Shown in pieces: positions 44,803-53,389 of a stretch of 64,000 nucleotides of DNA. The notes beneath the pieces are model-generated. The model saw only the letters and a list, made by a program, of their open reading frames with translations, did no database searches and was not told the origin of the DNA. This DNA is from Piezodorus guildinii (Eukaryota > Arthropoda > Insecta > Hemiptera > Pentatomidae): contig CM041292.1 of assembly GCA_023052935.1 (NCBI GenBank), forward strand, positions 29,151,454 through 29,215,453, read 5' to 3'. The first letter of the stretch is position 1. Each line of letters starts with the position of its first letter. Position numbers and translations under genes: made by a program.

Positions 44803-46499
44803 GTTCTTCCATTTTTGATTTCATTTCTATACTATAATATCTGACATTTTCTCTCTTAATTACTTACATAAATAATCCATGCATTGAAATTAAATTTAAC
44901 GTGACAATTAATTGATGAATATGTGGTCTGAATGTTTGTATCTTGTTATAGCCCTGTTGAGTTGATATGGAATCGGTTGATGAAACAACAGAACTAATTG
45001 AGTTGAAATTAGATTCGATAATTCCGCAGACAACTGGTTTATTTACTTTAATCACCAATATCGGATGGTAAATTTATTTTAATTGAATCTTATCTTCGGT
45101 TTCGCTCAATATCCTATTTCGAAAACAATGATCTCTATATTGTAACTGTATGCTTACTATTATATTGGGTTTACGTTCGTAATTAGTTTATTTTTTAAGT
45201 TAATACATCTATAGTTGCGTTATGCGATTTTCGGCGAAGGTAAAAGCTTTGATTTTGTACCTTAGTTGACAGCTTTACCAACATGCTCCGGACTGGCGCA
45301 TGCGAAGCTGTCTGCGTATGCCTGTCCACTAGAGGTAGGATATCAATATCAATTTCTGTGACCATTATCGGTACCGGTGTAATTTCGACACAAAAATATC
45401 GATACTTATACTATCGTTACTTCAGTTAAAATCAGTAATAAATAAAATGAATAAAGACATGGTGGATAAACTATGTCTAAGAACTTACCTCTTACTGTAT
45501 ATAAAATTTATATAATGAATATCTTAATTCTCTAGACACTAAAATTTCGATATTTGTAAATATTATTAAAACATTACTTTGCATGAAAATAATTAAACAT
45601 ACGAAACAAAATCACGATGATCTTATTGTCAATATTTAAATCGTAGTAAGACAAATTGTAAAGAATATCTTATATTAGTATATAAATATGACATTTTAAA
45701 ATTCATTATAATAATATAGATTTTAATTAAGCACAATGTATATTTTACTACTAATAAAAACATATGTTTCTTTGTTTGTTTTTTTGTTTTCTTGGAAGAA
45801 AAAATAAGGTTATCCTACATACATTAAAAAATATGTTTCAAATAATAATTACTTTCGAACTAATAGACCGCAGAATAGAGAGTTATGTATTTGAATGTTA
45901 TCCTTTGATAATTGAACTTGAGAAAAATATTTTATAATATTAGCGAAGAAACAATATTTGAAAATATCTTCATTTTTTCAAACCTTGTTTTTAAATATCT
46001 TTATTTTTTCTCTACATTAAATATAAGAAATAAAGCGGGAAGATCCCCTCCTTTGAGTCAAATCTGTTATATTCGCGAATTTCGATTCAAACGAGGAAAA
46101 TTAATAAAATAAAATTAGGTTATAAGCGCTATAGGGATAAGAAAAAAAACTGCGAAATAGCCTAATCAAGAAATATTTACATTGACAAAACAATTAACAA
46201 TATCAGTTGAGGATAAGGAGGAAATTTAGCGTCCTAAAAAAAAGACAAAATAAAATTATAGAACTAAAAAAAATTTTCTCTTCTATCGGCAGTATCTATG
46301 ACTGCATAAATTATTATTATTTTTTTTTAAAAAAAGCTTTCTGCGCATCTAATTGAAAAAAAAAAGTGAATGCTAGTTATTTATTTCTCCTTGACTTGGG
46401 AAAACAATTGATGATAGACAGTATTTCCATAATTTACTGACTTTCTCAGTCAGAGAAGAAAAATTGAGTTTGCGGACGAACGGGTGGATCGACGAGACA
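44803..46499. other. Unique AT-rich sequence between two mariners
   Basis: No protein-like frame. A GC-richer patch at 45220-45420 holds the promoter-like words listed next. The remainder is AT-rich. Confidence 0.45.
45296..45404. promoter_or_regulatory. Promoter-like words: NRF1/ewg-type and DRE
   Basis: GCGCATGCG at 45296-45304 matches the core of NRF1-type (insect erect wing) sites, and TATCGATA at 45397-45404 matches the DRE element bound by DREF in insect housekeeping promoters. They lie 93 bp apart in a local GC-richer patch. No adjacent exon is recognisable, so promoter function is a guess. Confidence 0.25.
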
Positions 46500-46501
46500 T
46501 A

Positions 46502-47362
46502 TTGGGTTGTGTCACATGAAATGTCAGTTTTCAAGGTAAAGGATTTCTATCAAAAATACGATATGAAAACAAGATAATCATATTCGAAGTATTTATCTTC
46601 TTTTTCTACACTTTTTTTTCCAACTTAACACCAACTTGGGTCAACCCAAAAATCCCTGAACTAAAAAACTCTGAGCTTTGAAATGAAACAAAATCTGAAA
46701 ACGCACTTTTCACTTGATCATCATTTTCAAAAATTTTTCCTTTGACAAAGTTGTCTAAATTCCTGAACAAGAGGTAAGCTGTTGGAGACAAGACGGGAGA
46801 ATATGGTGGGTGGGGAAGAACTTCATAGTCCAGTTCTTTCAATTTTTGCACGGTATGTTTTGAAACATGGGGTCTTGCTGCAGCTCAGTGAGATCATCAG
46901 GTACTCATGTATCAAGCTTTTGTACTTTCCCAATACACTTTTAATGTCTGGAAACGGTAGATGCACTTGCATTTAGTTGTGCTGAGAGTCCTTTATCTGT
47001 TTGGTAGGGGTTTCTACTGTATGTTTGAGGACATCGGTGTCTATAAAACTTAGGAAACCAACGGTGAACACTCCCTTCCCCAAACGCCTTGCAAATATTT
47101 CTAGCGGCCTCAGCTGCTGAATGGCCGAGTTTAAACTAGTACAAAAATATTACTCGAAAATCGCGTTTCTATGTTCATATTTAGAGGTGTACTAAAAAGT
47201 GGGCAGTTGATTGGGAAGCTAATGTTTATAATACGAAGGTAGAGGATTAGTAACTGTTTACATTAAATATGTGAAAATTCGGAAGAAAACATCAGAGACC
47301 TGCAAAATCCTTTATGTATTTTAGAAACTATAAAAACGGACATTTCATGTGAAACAACCCAA
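46502..47362 (-). mobile_element. Mariner-like element, copy 2, internally deleted
   Basis: 861 bp, reverse orientation, with terminal repeats TTGGGTTGTGTCACATG at 46502 and its inverse ending at 47362. TA duplications lie at 46500-46501 and 47363-47364. Sequence and deletion structure closely parallel copy 1, so both descend from one already deleted progenitor mobilised in trans. Confidence 0.95.
46606..47150 (-). pseudogene. Mariner transposase remnant, copy 2
   Basis: The frame 46606-46851 reads QKLKELDYEVLPHPPYSPV, then LSPTAYLLFRNLDNFVKGK and VKSAFSDFVSF: the third catalytic region, with the aspartate of YSPD replaced by V (YSPV) and D of TDY by A. The N-terminal part (AAEAARNI region, 47060-47130) is degraded, and the middle is deleted as in copy 1. 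Confidence 0.88.
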
Positions 47363-47364
47363 TA

Positions 47365-47768
47365 GAAGAAAAAGGATCAAAGAATAAAATTTAAAAAAAA
47401 ATATTTTAATTATCTATGCAAATTTAGACATTGGTAATATTTTAATTGAAATAAATATAGCTTTTATGTGCTAGGTCCTTGGAACAAATATATAAAAACA
47501 AATACTCTCCACTAGAGTTCCAATGGGGAAACTATCGTCAAAATTCATTTTTAGCCCCAGAGATAGAGGAAGTCAAAAAAGGTACAACACTTAATAAATG
47601 AAGCAAAATGTGACAATTTTCATTCAGATCAATATAACCCCTAAGCAGTTGGTTCTAGCAACAAATTTTATTAAAAAAATATTCCCCTCGGAATTTCTGA
47701 AGAATTGTTTTTGAAATTTACGTCCCAAGCAATACCAACAGATCTGAGCGTGTCAAACTGAAGATGAT
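47365..47768. other. AT-rich sequence, nothing recognised
   Basis: No frame or shared repeat found between the mariner and the minisatellite. Confidence 0.4.
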
Positions 47769-47894
47769 AAATTATTAGCTATACTTATAAGTTAATTATA
47801 TTATTACGAAATTATTAGTTATACATATTAGTTAATTATATTATTACGAAATTATTAGTTATACTTATTAGTTAATTATATTATTACGAAATTA
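47769..47894. repeat. 40-bp minisatellite, array 1
   Basis: About three units of a 40-bp repeat (ATTATTAGTTATACTTATTA then GTTAATTATATTATTACGAA). Units differ at a few positions. Confidence 0.95.
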
Positions 47895-48208
47895 AATGAA
47901 AGTACAATATACATGATAATTGTTACATGATAAAGCCTGGTCGTTTAAGACTTCAGTTTAACAATAAAGATGGATTTTGTGAGAATGAATAGTATCATCT
48001 ATAGATTTTAAATATTACATATGCTTGGAAGATTGATACTTTAGGAGACGGAGAAATAGTTGGTGTTAGAAAGTGGACAATGATAAGGATTTACGAATGT
48101 ATACAGGAAAATAATTCCAAAATAGAGTAGCACGAATAACAATGGATTTTTTGAAGGAGACGGATCTGTGTGAAGGTATATACACGTTTATTGATTGTAT
48201 TAGTTGGG
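47895..48208 (-). mobile_element. LINE 3' end between minisatellites, unit 1
   Basis: About 310 bp, minus strand, about 90% similar to 48413-48713. The minus strand encodes a LINE-type C-terminus; the other unit keeps the clearer frame. It lacks the outermost 3' hairpin present in unit 2. Not one of families A-E. Confidence 0.7.
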
Positions 48209-48353
48209 TACTTATTAGTTATTAGTTATACTTATTAGTTAATTATATTATTACGAAATCATTAGTTATACTTATTAGTTAATTATATTATTACGAAATT
48301 ATTAGTTATACTTATTAGTTAATTATATTATTACGAAATTATTAGTTATACTA
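48209..48353. repeat. 40-bp minisatellite, array 2
   Basis: About 3.5 units of the same 40-bp repeat as array 1. Confidence 0.95.
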
Positions 48354-48713
48354 ATTGAAATGAAATGAAAAGTAATTTTATTCTGGGACGAGTAGTCCCG
48401 TAAGAATAACAAGAAAAGTACAATATACATGATAATTGTCTGGTCGTTTAAGACTTCAGTTTAACAATAAAAGATGGATTTCGTGACAATGAATAGTATC
48501 ATCTATAGCTTTTAAATATTACATATGTTGGGAAGATTGATACTTAAGGAGATGGAGAAATAGTTGGTGTTTAAAAGTGGATAATGATAAGGATTTACGA
48601 ATGGATACAGGCAAAGAGTTCCAAAATAGGGTAGCACGAATAACAAAGGATTTTTTGAAGGAGACGGATCTGTGTCAAGGTATTTACAAGTTTATGGGTT
48701 GTATTAGTTGGGT
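48354..48713 (-). mobile_element. LINE 3' end between minisatellites, unit 2
   Basis: On the minus strand a frame reads SFKKSFVIRATLFWNSLPVS and IRKSLSLSTFKHQL, the F-x-x-R-x-x-x-x-WNSLP ... STFK-x-x-L pattern found at the C-terminus of many CR1/RTE-type LINE proteins. The 3' UTR ends with the hairpin GGGACTACTCGTCCC (48385-48399), an AGAATAAAATT word and short TTTCA repeats instead of a poly(A) tail. Those tail features favour a CR1/L2/RTE-like element. Confidence 0.75.
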
Positions 48714-48812
48714 ACTTATTAGTTATACTTATTAGTTAATTATATTATTACGAAATTATTAGTTATACTTATTAGTTAATTATATTATTACGAAATTATT
48801 AGTTATACTTAT
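48714..48812. repeat. 40-bp minisatellite, array 3
   Basis: About 2.5 units of the same 40-bp repeat, closing the compound block. Confidence 0.94.
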
Positions 48813-48835
48813 ACTCATTATTAGTCTAGACTTAC

Positions 48836-49062
48836 AAAATTGAAATTTGGGGCTTTACTTATTATTTCCCTCGTATATCCTCCTTATAATCCAAAATCCT
48901 TCGTATAATCCTCAATGCTCTTTACTCTGACACAAATAAACTCATCCTTAATGATCTTAATGCTCCACATTTTGCTAATTTGACTCGAACCAGGTACCAT
49001 TTCTTCCAGGAAAAACTATTTTACTCCAACTCAAACTTTTAAATCTCTGAGGGGTCTAAATA
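48836..49062 (+). mobile_element. Family A LINE, 3' fragment
   Basis: Begins near TTGGGGCTTTACTTATT (WGS block), and includes CAAAATCCTTCGTATAATCC, the HKDLN and ADLTRTRYHFF equivalents, and the KLK end. Strongly decayed; no tail. It abuts the minisatellite. Confidence 0.75.
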
Positions 49063-49605
49063 GAAAATTTTAAAAAGAAACAAATAAAAGACATTCTCAT
49101 TCAGTAAATTTTTTCAATTGTTGCTAATATGTAATTATTATCGAATGTTTAAAAATCATCTTGTTGTATTCAATAATGCAGTTACAAACTAGCAGATTCC
49201 CAGCTAAAAGACATATCATTGTTACAATATGTACAACACTACCTTTATAAACCCATCATTATACGATAAATAATATCATGTTTATTATTTAAAATATATC
49301 CGTTTAATGTATACTGAACCATCCACCTTTAATATGTCAAGTCATAGTGAAAAATGCAAATATTAAATATTAAAGTGAATTATTTATTATAATCATATTT
49401 CATAAATATGTATTACTAATTTTATTTTATTACATCATTTATCTTAAATTTTGATCTTAGTGTATTAGTAGTTATTCAGAAATTTTGTTTATTTTTAGAT
49501 GATTTATAAGAACAGTTCTACATTGTTTTGGAAAATACGTGGTCGTTTTAAACTTCAATTTGAAAAAAAAATATATATATATATATATAAAGTGTATTAC
49601 ATCTC
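49063..49605. other. AT-rich sequence, nothing recognised
   Basis: Includes a short AT repeat at 49571-49588. No gene or shared repeat. Confidence 0.4.
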
Positions 49606-49609
49606 GTTA

Positions 49610-49855
49610 AGGTAAATTATCTATTGGAGAATCTTGAGTTGTAGAAATCCTAGAAACATCTGTTGCTGGTGCAGACACAGTTAGACGAGTATATTTCCCC
49701 TCCACTAGTTCCCGCACATGAGTTTGATAGCGTTCTGCTACGTGAGAGACGACTCAATGAATTCAATCATGTTTGAGCTTTGAATTATCTTCTCCTATGG
49801 CTGAGTCCATTTTATTGATATGTCTATTACACTTTTCTGATACTACTTGAAATAT
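49610..49855 (-). pseudogene. Protein-like frame with stops, unknown
   Basis: One minus-strand frame reads SEKCNRHINKMDSAIGEDNS, two stops, then SHVAERYQTHVRELVEGKYT and RLTVSAPATDVSRIS. The composition is protein-like and unlike the surrounding AT-rich DNA, but I do not recognise the family. It could be a host pseudogene, a real exon misread across intron, or a transposase relic. Confidence 0.3.
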
Positions 49856-50455
49856 AACGCTGAACATACTTCTTCAAACAACCTATTATCTTTTTAAATT
49901 TGATACATTCGGAGATTTTAGTAAAATTATAAAACGTTCTTTTATTTATTTAATATAGATTCCTTTAATTTCAAGCCATAATCGAAAAACGCAGAAAATA
50001 ATAAGAAAGAAATATATTATATTAAAATTAGTTTTGGAAAACTTTTAAATATCATTTAAATTAGGTTTTATTTAATTAATGATTTGTAAAATGGTTGAAA
50101 TTGTCTTCAGGATTGATCCGACATGCTGTGTACTCTTTTTTGCAACTATGCAGATATAACACACCAAATGGGAATTTCTTCGAAAATTTCATTTTATTTC
50201 GAGTCTACGTTTCAGTACTTTTCCTGAAGGTACTAAATCAATGACGGCGGACTAATTTTTTATTAAATTTTTATGATTCAATTTATTATAAAAAGAAAGA
50301 AAAAAAATAAATATATATATTATTTTTTCAAATCAGTGCACCTTCAATAAAAACATTTTTTTTTTTTTACAACTTTATGGTAATTGATAAGAAGTGATGT
50401 AAGTTTGAGTGTTTTGCAAGAAAAAATACTGAGAAAAAAAATTGTGAGGATTCGT
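49856..50455. other. AT-rich sequence, nothing recognised
   Basis: No coding or repeat feature supported. Confidence 0.4.
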
Positions 50456-50457
50456 AC

Positions 50458-50703
50458 TGTTTCTAGGCCAACGGTAGTGTAATGAGGTGATTAGGCCAAG
50501 ATCACGCTCAGCCGCCAGGTTTTTCCCCTTTTTAGGGTAACCACTTTATAGAGGCTGGGTGTGCCCCAGGAGGGTCTCTATGCCCCAGGATCACCCCCGG
50601 CTGAAAATAACAGAATAAATAATATTCCGCCACAGCCGGATTCGAACCCAAGACCCGAAGCACAGTAGATAGCGCTCTAACCACTAGACCACGCCGCTCC
50701 CTA
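50458..50703 (-). mobile_element. tRNA-derived SINE
   Basis: Minus-strand SINE. The head at 50703-50630 has A box TGGTCTAGTGG (50681-50691) and B box GGTTCGAATCC (50638-50648), spaced as in a tRNA. The anticodon arm does not fold as a functional tRNA. A unique body (GGGGTGATCCTGGGGCATAG, then CACCCAGCCTCTATAAAG) extends to about 50458. No clear tail. Transcribed by pol III if active, and mobilised by a LINE. Confidence 0.82.
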
Positions 50704-51104
50704 AAAGACCAAGAAAAAGACCTGATTATTCACTTGATTATTTACTTTGATTTTTATGAAAGTTTTTTAAACATAGCGAAATTAATTTTGCAAGAAGAAA
50801 TATATAATCATGTTTTAAAAAATAGCTCTAAATTATTCAATTTTTTTTTTAAATTTTAATTTTATTTAATGTCTATGTTGCGAGACTTTTTCCAGGGGAG
50901 ACTCGCATTACTTTCTTATATATTGCATTGTAGGATTTTTGTTAAGATGGTTCAAACCATGGGCTGAAAATAAGAAGAGGTTTTAGTGAACAATTAGCAG
51001 AAAGTCTTTAAAAAAGAAAGTAAAGTTGATCATAAAGATCGGAAAAAATCCCAGAACGTAGACTCGAAATAAAATCATTATTAAATAAAGTAAAGATATT
51101 TAGA
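50704..51104. other. AT-rich sequence, nothing recognised
   Basis: No feature supported. Confidence 0.4.
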
Positions 51105-51115
51105 ACCACTTTATT

Positions 51116-51513
51116 AATTATGGCTATTGTTCTATTGGCTATTCTCCCGGAAAAAATAAATATCGTTTTATTAAAGTATTTTTCCTAATTATCAGGTTAT
51201 TTTTCGGTGCATTAATTCCAAAACGGTATCAATAAATTGTAGGTGTACCGATCCAACATAACCCATAATTGATTTTTTGAAAATTAAATCAAATTTTTGG
51301 CTCATGAAAATTTAAAAAAAAATAAAGCTCTTTTAAAAAACTTATAACATATATATGTTTTTCGTGAAATTCGGTCGATCCGCTCAGGAGAAAAATTATG
51401 GCTGTTGTTCTTTTGGCTATTCTTCCTGAAAAATGAATATCGTTTCATTAAAGCATTTTTCTAAATAATCAATTGAATTAGAAAGCTGTTTTTCGGTGCA
51501 TTAATTCCAAAAC
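51116..51513. repeat. Imperfect direct duplication
   Basis: 51116-51224 and 51395-51513 share ATTATGGCT-TTGTTCT-TTGG, then AATATCGTTT-ATTAAAG-ATTTTTC, then TTTTTCGGTGCATTAATTCC and AAAAC. The period is about 280 bp. Nature unknown; no frame. Confidence 0.75.
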
Positions 51514-52080
51514 ATGTGAACATTTCTTATAAATTATCATAAAAAAGTATAATTTTTCTTTTCATAAGCGGTACGCGAAATTCAAAATACTTTAAAATAG
51601 TAGTTTATTTCAGAGAATAAATATATGTTTTAATGGGGCAAGTCTTTGTACTCCTGTATCGTACGAGGAAAAGATTTTGCGTCTCCCGGATTTCAATGAA
51701 ATCTTTTTAGGTCAATCCAGGTCCTAGAATATTGGACTCTTTCCAAGGTTAGCCGCCAACGCGACTTAGGTGCCTTGGGAAAAGTTTTCATAAGGGAAAC
51801 TTTATTTAATATTGCAATGTGGACAGATGAGTTTAGTATAGTAAATGTTTCTGTTAACAAGGATAAGATTTGAAAAAATATAAAAAAAAAATAAGAAGAA
51901 GTCTCACTTTACTACCTACATTATAACAATATAAATATAATTTTGAGAACATTTCACTCCTCTCAAAGTTACTAAATGACAAAATTAATTTTTTTTCCAA
52001 ATTTCTAGCTATTAAAACTTGTAATTTTCGCATTTCTAGATAAACAATTACATTATACCTTCGGTATCCTAATTTATATG
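51514..52080. other. Nothing firm
   Basis: A GC-richer patch lies at 51640-51790. No frame with motifs and no repeat found. Confidence 0.35.
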
Positions 52081-52189
52081 AGTATTTATTATTAGCAAAC
52101 TAAACGGACTTCTTCGATACAAAGACGACATACTGGAAAAAGCACATAACCATTATCTCTCAGCCGACATATCGTACAAAGGACCCCAA

Positions 52190-52686
52190 ATTCGACTAAT
52201 TATCCTTTATATAGAATACTATGCAATTACAATGCTCCCGACCCTGAAACGTACCTCACATTCAAAGTACATATAAAGAAATTGAGATGTGTCAGCCAAT
52301 TAAGAGTTGCAAATCCAGAACATATTAGAATCTATGGAAAAAACTCAGATTTTTGTTCAAGTCACAAGAAAGATGTATATTATGTAGTCGATTTATCTAC
52401 AACAGTCTACATCACATTCTCCTTCACTGCCCGACACACAATGAAAATAGACGACAATTTCATCTTAGAATCTTCTGACAACCAAAGTATCCATGCTATA
52501 TTGAGTATCGATAATGTAGATAACTTACATAAAGTGTACTATTACATGATGGGAGTTCAAAAAGTGCTCAGTTATTTAGGAACATTTTCTATTCAATGTT
52601 TATTTTTATTTTATCATCAAAGTGATATTTTGCTTATTTGTTGTTTCAATTATAGCACCAGTAACTGTTTATTCTTTAATCTGTAA
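52190..52686 (+). CDS. Open frame of unknown function
   Basis: Open from about 52194 to TAA at 52684-52686, about 160 codons, with no ATG near its start. The internal part reads ETYLTFKVHIKKLRCVSQLR, then DVYYVVDLSTTVYITFSFTA and AILSIDNVDNLHKVYYYMMG. Its N-terminal two-thirds have balanced composition; the last 50 residues are hydrophobic and AT-driven. It lies just 5' of a LINE-like 3' end (52791-52852). It may be an unrecognised retroelement C-terminus, or an exon open at its 5' side. I do not recognise a domain. Confidence 0.3.
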
Positions 52687-52790
52687 TTTATTTTTGAAAG
52701 TCAAATTGTTTTAGTAAATTTTCACTATTATTTTATTTATTTTTAAATGATATGTATATAAAGTTCTAAAACCATAATATTGTAATTTAT

Positions 52791-52852
52791 AGCCAAGCTA
52801 GGCTATATTTGTATGGGGAAGCCCCAAAGACAAATAAAATTTCTATTCTATT
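52791..52852 (+). mobile_element. LINE-type 3' terminus with hairpins
   Basis: Two small hairpins, TAGCCAAGCTAGGCTA (52791-52806) and TGGGGAAGCCCCA (52813-52825), are followed by AATAAAATT and TTCTATTCTATT. The hairpin, AATAAAATT and short pentamer repeats parallel the end of the unrelated LINE at 48354-48413. This supports a CR1/L2/RTE-like 3' end with microsatellite tail. Confidence 0.55.
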
Positions 52853-53124
52853 AGGAAACTAATAGTAAGAATTAATATTTTTTTCTTTTTACATTCTGAT
52901 TTGTCCCTTGGCTCTTTAATTTTTTGGACGCCTATTATAAATCCTAGATTCAGCAAACATTTTTTTTTCTAGATTTAACTAAAACGTGTCCACAAGGATA
53001 TATTATTTTTATACAAATATAGATATACTTCTATTGATTTTTTATTTCACATAATATATTTAGATTTATAACTTTCAAATAAAGGAAAAATAGTAATTAA
53101 TTATTATTGCATTATTATGCATCT

Positions 53125-53315
53125 CTTGCGAATCGGACCCTGCTACAGTGATACTCATAAATTTTACCTATCCAGGTTAAATTAGAATAAGGATGTTTAA
53201 CGAGCTCTAGACGTCGCCCAGGTTTAAGACCACTATTATACGTCCCTTCCGAAGGACGGTATATGCTAAGATTTTTTTTAAGCTTTAAAAAAAGCTAGGA
53301 TAAACTAACGGATTC
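53125..53315 (+). repeat. Dispersed repeat G, copy 2
   Basis: Second copy of the repeat at 11620-11830: TTACCTATCCAGG, TTTAACGAGCTCTAGACGTC, GCCCAGG, then CCTTCCGAAGGACGG. The last word contains the palindrome CCTTCCGAAGG. No pol III boxes seen. Confidence 0.45.
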
Positions 53316-53389
53316 GAAGCCTTGCAACTTGGCCTCAGGTAATTCCTCAACCAACTTAAAATAATTGAGTCTGTATATTTCAACAGCTT

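Noticed and set aside
48385..48399. GGGAC-hairpin as a bacterial-type terminator
   Set aside because: It lies in the 3' UTR of a LINE end in eukaryotic DNA and is better explained as the element's 3' signal.
47769..48812. CRISPR-like pattern of repeats separated by other sequence
   Set aside because: Units are contiguous 40-bp tandem repeats, the intervening segments are ~310-bp LINE ends duplicated in the block, and the DNA is eukaryotic.
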